This document shows, in pieces, positions 22,993 to 35,700 of a DNA stretch of 64,000 nucleotides; position 1 is the stretch's first letter, and every line of letters starts with the position of its first letter. A model generated the notes under the pieces. It had not been told where the DNA came from and searched no databases. It saw only the letters and a program-made list of their open reading frames with translations. The stretch comes from Proteromonas lacertae. Lineage: Eukaryota; Sar; Bigyra; Opalinata; Proteromonadidae. The stretch spans positions 151,350 through 215,349 of the forward strand of contig NGBS01000300.1 in NCBI GenBank assembly GCA_002245135.1. The letters are read 5' to 3'. The position numbers were made by a program, and so were the translations under genes.

Positions 22993-24782
22993 TTAAAACA
23001 AATCACCATCATTTCCCTCTATTGTGTTACTAAATAATCCATTGGATGAAGTAATCTGCAATTCCTCTTTTCTAACTATCTCTTTATACTTTTTTATGTT
23101 ACACAGATATTCATCTTCAGTTATATTACTTACTTTACTCACATCCAAACTTTGAATGAAACCAATAGCAGATTTTAAATTAGCCAATGAATAACCTTCT
23201 CTAAATAAATATAAATATAAGATATATATATATACCCACCACTTAAAGCAAATGGATTTCTATATTTCTCAATATAAGAGATTGTACTAGTAATATAAGG
23301 TAATTGACTGTGTATAATGGTATATAAAAACAAAGGATAAAAATCATCAGCACCAACATCTGATTTAGTTTTCTGTATTGATTCTATACACATATTCATT
23401 GTATTGGATATTACTTTAGCTTTACATTTTGGTGTAAGATAATGGTTTACTTTTTTAATGAATTCAATTGCATCACTAATCTGTTCTAAATCTGTTTTCT
23501 TTGTATCTATATCAAAATGTTTATATTCTAAAAACTGATGTACTTTCATCTTTATTAAAAGATCATTATCTTGGTTTCTATCTTCTATTTCTGAACCAAA
23601 ACACAATCTACCAATTACATTCATAATAATCTCTTCTAATGCTTCAAGAAAGTGAGGAATTGAGTCACTGTTCCTATCTAAAATAGAAGAAGATATAAAA
23701 TGTTTAGAAGACAAAAATGATTGGTAGGATGATTCCATAAACTCTCTCAGTTTTTGTGGATTAAGAGAATTGTCTGTTGGTTGACCTAAACTAATAGGTA
23801 ATAAGATATCTATAAGTTGTTGTTTGAAATCACAATACCATGATTTATTCCTTTTATCTAATATTATATTTAAACAATCAATGGTAGGTTGAGCATAATA
23901 AAGTGGCACTATTCAAATTATATATATATATATATATTATATACTATTATTCTGTATATTTTGTAAATATTGAGTTGATCTATCATATATTCCACCATCT
24001 ACTGTGTTCAAACCATCAATTTTAATATCATCAATCATTCTATCAATAATTAAATCAATAGAATTTGATAATAATTGTGGTAAAATATCACATTTCTTTG
24101 GTAAGGTTGGTAATTGAGGTAAATTATAAAAAGCATCTCTTAATAACCACATTGGTAAACCTAATCGTTGATATTCTACAGTAAAACTCTGATAAGTAAC
24201 CATTACTGGCGGTAATAATTGTAAATCTTTGGAGTGTTTATTTGATATAATTTCTACCTCTTTCTTTGCAACATCAAAATATTGTGTTTTCTTTAAATAT
24301 GTAAAACAGACTTGTAGCTGTTCTTGCAATATATTGATTTTATCGTTTTTTTCTTTTAATGTTTCTGTCAGTCTTGTAATATGGGTTTTAAGTGATTCTT
24401 TTTCTTGTTTAATTTCAGATGCTAATGATAAACCTTCCTAAATTTAACATAAATCATATAAAACATACATTTTCATCTAGTTCATTTGATTTCCATGCAG
24501 ATAGTCTCTTTGTTTTGGTGATTAGTATATCTTTGTTGGTTGGAGCAGATAATGTATCAACTTTTCTCAACAATTCTTGTATTTCTTGTATTTCTTTTTC
24601 TTCCAGTATTTGTGCTTGAGATATCTCTGTCTTAAATTCAGAAATCCTTTCAGAATAATTTGAATCCCGAGATGAATCTGTGAATTCACTTGATAATGAT
24701 GAAAGCGATTTATTATCTTCTATTTTTTTCTAATAGGTATAGTAGAACGATAAAAAATACTTTGCCTTCCATTTCTGCTTGA
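22993..24782 (-). CDS. VPS9-domain Rab5-type guanine nucleotide exchange factor
   Basis: VPS9 domains activate Rab5/Vps21 GTPases on early endosomes. The N-terminus starts MEGKKKIEDNKSL across a 28-nt intron and continues as a Ser-rich region and coiled coil (LLRKVDTL, then KEKNDKINILQEQLQVC). The helical middle leads into the VPS9 domain: ADDFYPLFLYTIIHSQLPYI is the signature (the Asp that inserts near GTP in characterised members is in this stretch), then ISYIEKYRNP. After a GT-AG intron of about 34 nt GGEGYSLANLKSAIGFIQ completes it. The protein ends at 22993. At least four GT-AG introns. About 540 residues, plausible for a stand-alone VPS9 factor; no Ras, FYVE or zinc-finger domain seen. 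Confidence 0.85.
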
Positions 24783-24813
24783 ATAACGGCTTGATTTCAG
24801 TTTTTTTAAATCA
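24783..24813. promoter_or_regulatory. 31-bp divergent spacer between VPS9 and TIM genes
   Basis: Only 31 bp separate the two start codons, too short for two full 5' UTRs plus promoters. Regulatory signals must overlap transcribed sequence. It holds a T-run and no recognisable box. Confidence 0.5.
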
Positions 24814-25111
24814 ATGAATTTAGACAATGTAGTGAAGAGTGATAGGGAAGAATACAAAAAAGCGTTGGATCGAATCAACAGAGAAGAAACTATCAGGTAT
24901 TAATCAATCTATTATTAATTTTTTATTTAGAATGCTTACTTATGGAGCTTATTATTGTGCTAGAAAGTGTATGAAGAAGTTTGATAGTAATGAATTGTCT
25001 GATTATGAAAAATCATGCGGTGAGAATTGCTTTGATAAATACCTTGCTACAGTAAAGAGAACTTCAAGAAAATTTTCCTTATTATTAGATGAAGATAAAA
25101 AATCAGAATAG
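24814..25111 (+). CDS. Small TIM chaperone (Tim8/9/10/13 family)
   Basis: Small TIMs are intermembrane-space chaperones that escort hydrophobic precursors to the TIM22 or SAM complexes. Two exons (24814-24896, 24931-25111) with a 34-nt GT-AG intron give 87 residues, the normal size. The twin CX3C motif is intact: CARKC and CGENC, 15 residues apart, each flanked by helices (YKKALDRINRE before, FDKYLATVKRTSRKF after). Disulfides between the two motifs hold the helical hairpin. Which of the four family members it is cannot be decided by eye. Its presence shows that the organism has mitochondrial or mitochondrion-related protein import. Confidence 0.85.
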
Positions 25112-25371
25112 TCTATAATTAACATTATATGTGAGTATTATTTATAATTTTGTGTATTCTTCATAACTTACTGATAACTATATAAATATAAATGTATGAA
25201 AAGATTTAAAAAAACATACTCTATCTGATTTATTCCTATTTATAATTTCGTATATTCATCGTAAGTAACAGTAAGCTATAGAAAAATATACATTATATTA
25301 AATATTAATAAATATACTCTAGCTGATTGATATTTCTCTGTTTCAATAGAATCTAACAAATCTCTATAAGA
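25112..25371. other. Convergent 3' gap, tandem-like AT sequence
   Basis: About 260 bp between the TIM and AMMECR1 3' ends. Two similar stretches (around 25140-25220 and 25245-25325, both with TTCGTATATTC or TTGTGTATTC followed by ATA-rich sequence and ACTCTA-GCTGATT or TCTATCTGATT) suggest a degenerate duplication of about 105 bp. No gene. Confidence 0.4.
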
Positions 25372-25948
25372 TTATATTTGAATTATCCAATTATACTTTG
25401 TTATATCTCTGTTATATCCAGCTTTACGAATTAATGCTTTTACAGTCTGTTCTTTAGTCCATTTTTGTTCTTCTGCTACTTCTGGTAAGAATGTAGCACT
25501 ATAATGTCTTCCTTCTTTAAAATTAATAGAAATTCCATGGGTTCCTATTTCCCAATCATACACATTCGCTGCTTTTTCATATGTATGAAGTATAGAAACT
25601 GTACATTGCAACTTAGGAACTTCTGATTCAGAAATTCCACTAAATCTTGGATCTTCAAATGCACTAATCTATATTTCGTATATAATATACGCTAGTTTTG
25701 CATATCGTTCCATCTGACCAAGTTTTAAAGATGATAAACAACCAATACATCCTCTTAAATCATAACCTAACATCTTTTTAATTTCCCAAGTTACAAACAT
25801 TCCTCCACTGATATTAAATAATAAAAATATTGGTATACCATTCAAGATTTGGATCAAATGGAGGTGTTGGAGGATTAATTCTCTTTAATTTGTTGATAAT
25901 CACATCAAAACAGTATTTGCACATCTGAGGAGTAACTTTACTCGCCAT
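25372..25948 (-). CDS. AMMECR1-domain protein
   Basis: AMMECR1 is a conserved protein found in eukaryotes, archaea and some bacteria; its biochemical role is unsettled. Exons: MASKVTPQMCKYCFDVIINK up to DPNLE, then after a roughly 31-nt GT-AG intron GGMFVTWEIKKMLGYDLRGC with IGCLSSLKLGQMERYAKL, then after a very short intron (about 22 nt) FEDPRFSGISESEVPKLQ, a DWEIGTHGISINF stretch, YSATFLPEVAEEQKW and LIRKAGY. The LRGCIGCL motif and the SATFLPEVA block are the family hallmarks. A one-base shift is needed at the last intron. About 180 residues, complete for the domain. Confidence 0.88.
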
Positions 25949-26059
25949 TATGAAAAGATATTTGAAAAAATAGAAAAGTGGTAAAATAGTAAAGTATTTT
26001 ACATAATTTTGGTAATTCAAAAAAATGAATGATTAGAAACAACGACAAAAATAAACAAA

Positions 26060-27911
26060 TTAATAACCAAATGCACTTCTACCACAGCAACCAAATGCAG
26101 CACCTTCTGGTCTATCACCAGCTCCACCTCTCAATATTGGTAAATCTTTCAACATTCTATAAGTGTGAATACCTCCTGACAGTAAATATGTATCATATCC
26201 TTTGTTCTTCAACAACATACACACATTATAAGCTCTAGCTCCTTCTCTACACAACACATATATCTTCTCATTCTTAGGAATTTCATTTATTCTACTAAGA
26301 ATATCACATTGTGGAATAACATGAGCATTGGGTATAAATCCTTCCATCTTTTCACCTGGATTTCTAACATCTAAAACATAATTCTCTTCAACTTTAGACT
26401 ATAACAAAATAAAAATAAACATATTAATATATATACCCAATCAGCTAGTTTAACATCACCATTAATAACATTCGTAGCAATCATTCCTAACACATTCACT
26501 ACATCTTTAGCACCACCATATTGAGGAGCATAGCACAACTCACTCTCCATTAAATCTTCCACTGTTCCTTTCATCTGCATTGTTGTTGATATTACATCTA
26601 TTCTTCTTTCTATTCCTTCATCACCAATTCCACTACAACCCAATATCTTACCATCATTTTGGAATAATAATTTCATATGACAAGGTTTACAGCCTGGATA
26701 GATATTCAACATGTTGTCCATTATGAATGTATATACAATTATATGGAATATTCATCTTCTTACACATCTTTTCAGTTAATCCAGTATTAGCTACTGTCTT
26801 TTCAAATAAACCACAAACAGACGTTCCTTGTACTCCTCTAAATGGTCGATTTCTTCCCATTATATTATCAGCAATTACTCTAGCTTGTCTGTTAGCAGGT
26901 CCAGCTAATGGCAATATTGTATTTTTACCTGTAATTACATTCTTAACTTCAACAGCATCACCACATGCATATATATTTGGATCAGATGTTCTCATAAATT
27001 CATCGACTTTAATTCCTTTATTTTCACCGATTTCTAAACCAGCTTCTACGGCTAATTGTATTCTAGGTTTTACACCTAATGCTAATATCACCAAATCACT
27101 TTTTATCTCTTTTCCACTCTTTGTTATAACGGATAAATTCTCTTTTGCAGTTGGATCATTTTTGTTATTTTGAACAATTTTAGATAAGCCATCACCTAAT
27201 ACTAAATTAACACCATTACTTCTTAAGGAATGCTGTAAGATTGAAGCCATTTCTATATCTATATTTGGCATAACTTGATCTAGCATTTCTACAATTGTTA
27301 CATCTAAACCTCTTTTCTTTAAATTTTCTGCAACTTCTAAACCGATAAATCCACCACCAACTATTGTTGCTTTTTTGATATAATTGTTCCAAATCCATCC
27401 TCTTATCATTCTAGCATCTGGAATTGAACCACAACCAAATACTCCTGGTAGATTGATTCCTTCAACTGGTGGTCTTACTGGTTCAGCTCCTGGTGATAAT
27501 ACTAATGCATCATACTTAGCTTTTTCAGTTGTGCCTTTTTTTAAGTCTTTATATTCGATTTCTTTTTCTTTTCTGAAGATCTTTGTTACTTCACAACAAG
27601 ATTTTATACCGATTTGGAATTTATGATCAAATGTTGTTGGATTAACTACTAATAACTTCTTTTCATCTATTAAATTGTGAATTACAATGAATACTATTAA
27701 TAACATTACCAATATAATAGGGTAAACCACAATTGGCAAATGCTACATAAGGCCCTTTTTCAAATATCGTTATTTCAGCATCTAGAAAAAATAACTGTGT
27801 ATTATGAATACCACTGTTTAATCTTCTCAATCTAGCTGCTGTAGAGGCTCCACCAGCGACTCCACCAACAACTAACACTCTCTTTGGTATATTTGATAAG
27901 TTCTTTAACAT
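26060..27911 (-). CDS. CoA-disulfide reductase / NADH oxidase-like flavoprotein fused to rhodanese
   Basis: FAD- and NAD(P)H-binding pyridine nucleotide-disulfide oxidoreductase with a C-terminal rhodanese domain (CoADR-RHD type). The N-terminal Rossmann motif is VLVVGGVAGGASTAARLRR, followed by the active-site segment YVAFANCGLPYYIGNVI with the single redox Cys. The second Rossmann fold is ATIVGGGFIGLEVAENL, then YACGDAVEV for FAD. The dimerisation domain contains YPGCKPCHMKLLF. The rhodanese part has ENYVLDVRNPGE and catalytic loop YVLCREGARAYN. Bacterial members reduce CoA disulfide or persulfide. Three host-type GT-AG introns (for example 28 nt near 27690) show it is a real nuclear gene even if its ancestor was bacterial. 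One single-base shift near 26712 separates EY from PGCKPC. The start is the ATG before the first glycine loop; no targeting peptide is evident. Confidence 0.88.
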
Positions 27912-28139
27912 ATGTTAGATTCTTTGGTTTTCGGGTCAAAAGAATTTTTGAAATTTCTAATTGTTTTTTCTTCTTTTATTCATATTAGACTTAGAAATCA
28001 TTCATTTTTATAGAAGAGCATAGAGTTATTTTAGTGATATCGAAGGAATCAGTTGAGAAATATTACCGTTTTAAGAAACAGAAATAGTCAAGCCCAACTT
28101 GAATTATTCAAAAATAATCGTTTTAATAATTTAATTTGA
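27912..28139. promoter_or_regulatory. Divergent gap between the flavoprotein and kinase genes
   Basis: About 228 bp between two divergent start codons. It presumably contains both promoters; no specific motif identified. Confidence 0.4.
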
Positions 28140-29630
28140 ATGCAGAGTATTATCTAAATTGTTTTTTATCATAGAATATCGTTTAATTAAAAAGAAAGGT
28201 GAAGGTACCTTTTCAGAAGTTATTAAAGCACAAGTATGATGTTTATTTCTATTTGTAGTGTATAAAGAATGGAAAATACTGTGCCATTAAGTGCATGAAG
28301 AATGTATTTAAGTCTGTCGAACAAGTTAATAATTTGAGGGAAATACAAGCTTTAAGAAGATTATCACCTCATCCAAATATAATTTCACTCTACGATGTGC
28401 TTTAGTATATATAACATATGATTATATATGTTATTTTATAGCGACCAACCAACAGGAAAGCTTGCGTTAGGTGTTTGAATTGATGGAGCATAATCTATAC
28501 GAATGTATCAGAGGAAAAAAACACCATTTTCCTGAAGAAACAATAAAATTGTGGATGTATCAAGCAATGAAGGCGTTAGAGCATATGCATAGAAATGGCA
28601 TATTCCATAGAGATATAAAACCTGAAAATATTCTTATAAAAGATGGAATGGTGAAATTAGCTGATTTTGGCTCATGCAGAGGAATATTTAGCAAAAAGGT
28701 ATATTACTATAGAAATTATATTGTTTATATAGCCATATACTGAATATATTTCTACCAGATGGTACAGAGCACCAGAATGTTTATTAACTGATGGTTATTA
28801 TAATGAAGAAATGGATATATGGGGAATGGGATGTGTAATATTTGAATTATTAACATTTGAGCCGTTATTTCCTGGTGCAAATGAAATGGACCAAATAAAA
28901 CGAATACATTCAGTTTTAGGAACACCACCAACGGCTATATTAGATAAATTCAAACCTTATTCACACAATGTCAATTTCAACTTCCCTCAACAGAAAGGAT
29001 GTGGTATAAGAAAGTATTTATCAAGAGTTAGTGAAGAAGCGATTGATTTAATAGAAAGAATGTTAACCTATGATCCAGATCAGAGAATAACTGCAAAACA
29101 AGTGTTACAACATCCATGGTTTGGTTATTTATATGAGCAAGATATCAGACAGCAGAATAAGAATGAATATGAGTTGAAAAGATCATCTGAAATTGTAGCA
29201 TCATCATCAACATCATCATGTACATCATCTCCAAGTCATCATCATAACCATAATCATAACACTCATCATCCTAGTAAATGTAATAGTCCAACTAAATTAC
29301 CAACTATTAGAAATTCAAATCCAACCATTTCAATAGGAGCAAAATCCACTGTTACTTCATTACCTTCTATTAATTTATCTATGAATAAAACTAATAATAC
29401 TTCTAGTATGCCATCCATATCTTCTTCAGTTTTCCCTACTATTGCTTCAGTTGTATAATATCTTATATATATATATATATCTTGTATAGAAACTACAAGC
29501 TGCGAATGATTTAAAGTATGATTTAAAGCCAATAACAAAAGAACCTCAGCATATGAAAAAGTATTTAAAACCTAAATATTTAAGTCCATATTCACAAAAA
29601 TTCCTTCAACAACAGAGAATCAAACAATAA
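28140..29630 (+). CDS. MOK-type (RCK family) protein kinase
   Basis: CMGC Ser/Thr kinase of the MOK/MAK/ICK group, which in other organisms regulates cilium length and intraflagellar transport. MQ joins across a 28-nt intron to [16 protein letters not shown] (Gly loop). Then come YCAIKCMK (catalytic Lys), [28 protein letters not shown] (catalytic loop), LADFGSCRG (DFG) and, after an intron, [18 protein letters not shown]. The TEY activation motif and RWYRAPE are exactly as in MOK. The CMGC insert and a Ser/His/Asn/Thr-rich tail follow; the last exon ends NFLQ-type basic sequence before TAA at 29630. GT-AG introns of 28-45 nt throughout. A one-base shift is needed near 28467 to continue LAL into VFEL. 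The kinase core looks complete and active. Confidence 0.9.
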
Positions 29631-29787
29631 ACAATCTACTTTTTTCTTCATGTTTATCTTCTTGTCGTTTAGTTGTAGGCAATTTATTAAATAAGTATTT
29701 CATTTAATATTATATATTTCTATTTGCATTTTTATTTACAATTACGGTGATTTTGAAATTTTTAAAAATTGATTCGTTACAGATTTT

Positions 29788-32700
29788 ATGTTATTTGTTT
29801 TGTGTATTTTTTTCATCATTTGCGCAGGAGATAGCGCAATTGAAGGGTTTGGATTTAATGCCCTAACTGTTATTAAGGATGTTGAAATACATACAACCAA
29901 ACCACGTTTTAATAGTGACGTTATTGTGTTAAACTGTAACTCAACCAGCATATTCCCTACAGGATTAATTTTTAATACTAATAAATGTTCAATTGAAGGT
30001 GTACCGAAGGAAATCGTATTAAATCAAGAGGTTACAATTACATTTATAACCACTGAGAAAATCTTTAACGAGACTATCAGTATTACAGTAATGAAAGAAC
30101 AGCTTCAGCCAAAAATCTTGTATAAGACATATCATGCAAATCAAGAGTGTGGAAATAATATATTCAAAGATATGAGTATTGATTCATATCCAGATGCAGT
30201 TATAAAAACTGGATATGTAGATGAGTTATTCTTCGAGAAAGATTCTCCAGAATGGTCAGATTTTGGTGTAGATACAGTGATTCAATTCTCAGGCTATATT
30301 CATTTAATAAGACCAGGTAAATACATATTCTATATAGACACAAATAATGAATATAAGTTCATTTTAGACAATGTAAACGAAATTGAATCAACCAAATGTG
30401 AAAATTCCTATTATAACGTTAGTGTTAATGTAACTAGTAGTGCCTATGTTCCATTTGTTTTCTTTTATCATTACACATCTTCTTCTTTGCTGCCTAATTA
30501 TTTGAAGGTAATATTTTCCAGTAACATTTATCCAAGAATGATCCCAACAGATAGATTCTTTAATATTCCACAGTTTCCAAGATATTTATATTATCCAACT
30601 TTAAAGTTGAATTTGCTATTAAATAGACCAGTGAAATATGAACCGTATATAGAAAATACCATACCACCAGCAGAATATTCAATTGATAATCTATTACCAG
30701 AAGGATTATCATTATCTTTAGAAAGTGGAATAATATCGGGAACTCCAACTTCAAATAGTGATGTAAAACAATATACAATCAAAGCTACGAATAGATATGG
30801 TTCTACTAGTTATAGTTTTACATTACAAATAATGGATAATTTACCAAGTGGTTTATTGACAAAGTATTATGAAATACCAAGTTTAGAATGTGGAAATATC
30901 CCAAACATTGAAGATATTACCATTAATCCATCGATTATATTAGTTGAAGATAATATTGACCATATTAATAATGATAATTTATATGAAAGATGGAATAATA
31001 TTGCTTTATATGATAATTATTTGACTGTTTGGGAAGGTAGATTGACGTTTACTACAGAAGGGAAATGGTTGATATTAATCAAAGCAGATGATGAAGCAGA
31101 TGTATATATAAATAATGAATTAATTATCAGTAAAAGAGGGTGTGGCTCTTATAACGAAGAATATTTATCATATGAATTGAATGTTGATAAATTGATGCTA
31201 GTTGTAGATATTAAAGTAGTATATATGCAATTAAATGGAGCACATGGTATTCAATTGTATTGGAGAAATAATGATTATGTTTTGACTGTTATTCCACCTT
31301 CTGCATTCTTATATTATCCTACTTATTCATTTGATTATCAATTTGAAAAAATGATTTATAGATTTAATGAAACTATTCCAGATAATGTTCCTGTATTATT
31401 TGGTATAAAGAAAATATTTGAATTTCGCATTTCTCCTGATTTACCAAGAGGTCTAGAGATTGATAAAAAGAGTGGAGTTATAAGTGGTAAAACTACTGAA
31501 ATTATTGATGCAAGACATTATACAATTGAGTGTGTTACTTCAACAATTACTATATCTACTTCCATTATTATAACTATATTAGAAAATGAATTATCCTATT
31601 TCGCATTCCAAAATGATGAAGATGCAGTTATTACTGAATACAATACAACAGTTGGATTAGTAATACATCCAATAACAATAATTAAATACAATTCCATCAA
31701 TTATTTTGACAGTCCAAATCTATTAACAGGATTATCTATTAATTCAATTACTGGTACAATCAATGGAACAATTTTAGATTTAAAATATAATGAATATGAC
31801 TTAACAGTATGTGCTCACAGTATAACTGGTGATAATTGTATGGAATTGCATTTAAATATTGAAACATGTTCAAAGAATGGTTTTGTTTTCAGATTGAATA
31901 AGAATGAATTAGTTCCTAACAATACAATGTTATTAATCATTACTGGACCAGATGGTTCAGAATTATTCCGTAAGAGTGAAGTTAATACTATTTATGATAA
32001 TAATTACTTAATCTGTACAACAGCAAATGGTTTACACACTTTAGATATATCTAATCCAAAGAAAGGTAATTATGAATATAGTTTTGAATATTTGTCTGGT
32101 GAAATAATAGACAGTGGTGAAATTGAGGAAATATCCAACACTATATCATTTACTATAGGTAAATCAGTATTATCTATTAGCTATTCAAAAGGTGAGATTG
32201 TATCTATGATTTATGAGTTTATTACAACAGAACCTGTAATATATGGACATTATACTTCTATATCTATTGATAAAAGCTTGCCATTTGGTTTGACATTCCA
32301 TTCAAATGGAACAATAAGTGGTATTCCTACTGTTGGTCAGCCTAGATTAGCTTATATTATCTCTATTTGTAACCAGTTAACTTGCGCTGTTACAAGAGTA
32401 ACATTTACTATAAAAGGATGTGATAAAAGTACTGATAGTTTCTATTTCACTTATAATCAAATATCTGGACCAAAAGAGACTATTAAACTAGAACAATTAA
32501 GTAATAATGCTGTTTTATTCAATATATTAGATTCTACTAATTCATTTACTAAATCATTTTGTGCTGTAAGAGGTAATTATCAATTATCATTTTATACAAC
32601 ATCTATTTCAACTCCATCCTTATTTGCTATAAAAGATGATAAAGGTAATATACTGATGAATTATAAACATGAAAAAAGAAGTAATTCTCAATTACAATTC

Positions 32701-35700
32701 AGTACAATGTTTTTAATTGAAGCTAATTCTCATTGGAATTATATGTATATATCAAATGATAATAGTAATGATGAGAATCTTCTTAGGAATTGGATGATTC
32801 AAGATTATGATGATTATTCATGGAATATTGGTAGAAGTACTGTTTATCCAGAAATATCAGCGAATGAAAAGAGTCAATATTATAGAAGAACCTTTGATAA
32901 TAATAATAATAATCAAAATGGATTAGTGAGTATTGGTATTAAAATGAATTCCTGTTTTGTCGCATATATAAATGGATATAAAATACATAAATTGAATATT
33001 GATGATAGTGATTTGGAATTATGATACAGAATGTGATACAGATTCATATAATTCAAATACTGATTATATAATCTTCTCAATTCCTTCATCGTATTTAATG
33101 AAAGGTAAAAATACAATAGCAGTTGAAATTCATCAATCACCAAATCCAATAAATTCTGTCAATATATTTGATTTACATATGTCTTTATTAATAGGAGATA
33201 ATATATTAAGATCAAGCATTTTTACAATTGATTCATCAGTTGCTCAATCAAATGATAAAGATGATCCTTCTATTTTAATTAATGATGAATTTAGCAGTGT
33301 TTATTATACAACAGAAGCAGAACCAAAGTTTTGTCTGTATAGACCAGATAAACAGTATGAGACAATTAATCAATATGTCATTTATACAGGAACTGGATAT
33401 CCAGATTCAGTACCAACAGCATGGAAGTTGTATGGTACAAATAAAGATACAGCCGATTGTGTAATAACATGGAATGAAGATGATTGGATATTATTAGATG
33501 AAAAGAATAGTGAGACATTAGCTGAATCAAAGGAATATAAATATGAAATTAGTAATATTAAACCATATTTAAAATATGCATTTGTATTTACAACTACAAG
33601 TGGAAGTGTGGATGGTGTTAGTCTTTCTTATATTCAATTATATACAAAATATAGAGATATTAGTGATGAATATTGTATTGAAAATGGATGGGGTCTATGT
33701 CATAGAAATGAATATTGTCAAGGTAAATGTCCTGTTAGTTATGATGGTTATACATTAAGAAAATGTGAAGTTGATTTAACATCTGTATCTTTAACAGGAA
33801 GTGATTTAACAAAGTGTATTCCACCTGGTCCAATTACCTTCAAATACAGTAAAAGTGAATATACATTTGCCATTGATGATGAAATTGAACCAATTATACC
33901 TGAATATAATGTAATTGAGAAAGGAATATTCACAATAACACCTGATATTACTCAAATTGGATTAGCATTTGATGAAAATACTGGAAGAATAACAGGAAAA
34001 TCAAATACTCCATCAATTGATACATATACAATCATTTATAGTAATGTAGGTGGTAGTTTAGTGAATTATATCACTATTATTATTGATGAAACTACTAAGT
34101 GTAATCCTCCAAGTAATGATTTATCTTGGGGTTATGCTAAACCTAATACTTATGCTTTTATTCCATGTTCTGAAGGTTATTCTGGTAATTTGACAAGGTA
34201 TTGTGATGATTCTAATCCTCCTAAATATGGAGAGATTGTTTCTAATTGTATTACAGATAAACCACAATCATTCTCCTATATTAAATCAAGTTTTGTATTA
34301 TTTAAAGGAGTTTATACAGATTCTATTGTTCCGCAGTATGTAGGAGCAAATATAAAGTTTGAAAAAGTTACTGCATTACCTCAAGGTTTGTCAATTAATG
34401 AAAAAACTGGAATTATATCAGGAACACCAAAAGATTTATCTACTTCTAAGACATATAGAATAAAAATGTCTAACTGATGGTGGATTTTTAGAAACAGATA
34501 TTAGTATAGAAATTAAAGATAAACCAAAGTTTAAATATGAGAAGAAAGATTTCTTCCTTAAAATAAATACAGCTGGAACATATACAGTAACAAAAGAAAG
34601 TCAATTTGATTCAACATTCGATATTAGTGATGATTTGCCTCATGGAATTGAATTTGATAAAGCAAATGGACAATTTACTATTTCTGCTCAATCAAAATCA
34701 TTGTATTTCGGTACAACTGTTTCATCAAGTGTATATGGATATACAGCAACCTTTTATATAGCATTTCATAGTATAATTTATAATAATTTATTAATATTTA
34801 TTATAAAATAGTTGTTGATACTTTAGATGAAAATGATTATGATGTAGATGAGATTGTTTTTGTAGCTAATTCACAGTATAATTTAGATTATCCATTGAAA
34901 TATCCATTCTATGTAAGTGAATGTCAAGTTACTCCATCATTACCATATGGATTTACATTAAGTGATGAATGTACAATAGGTGGAAATCCAAGTGTAATAC
35001 AAGGAACAACAGTATATACAGTTATTATGAATAATCCATTTGAAATAAAGACAGTCAAAATCAAATTAAGTGTAGTAGAAGATATAAAGAATTATAAATG
35101 TATTTTTTTATTGTAGTTTATATATATCTATAGCAAAAGTTGGAACATTCAGATATAGAGTATTTAACAATCCCAATTTAGGATGTAATTTTGCAATTAA
35201 AGATTATAATCATGGTCCATTTAGTTCTCAACAATTTCCATCAGTAATTAACCATGCAAAATCATTAGGTGGAGCTGCAAGCAATTATTATGAGTATATT
35301 GAATTTCTACTAACAGTTGATACTTCTTATGATTTATGGTCATTTTATATAGAAGGTGATAATAGTGTTGGAATAAAAATAGATGAAGATGATTTCAAAA
35401 CAGAGAGTGTATGTCAAGAAGAAGTAGAATTGGAAGTTCAAAAAAGACTGTTCAAAGGAACTCATCATATTTATGTACATCATTATCGTAATTCTTATTC
35501 TGGAACTAAGTTATTATCTTTATATTATTCAAATAGTAAAACAAAGAAGACTTTATTAAAAGGTGATTTCATCTATCCACAGATTACAGCATATGATATT
35601 AAATATACTAAAGATTCATTCTCATCTTATGTAGAAACAAAATTCAATTTCAATTCATTGAATTACTTTGTAGATCCAACGTATACTATTTCACCAGTCT

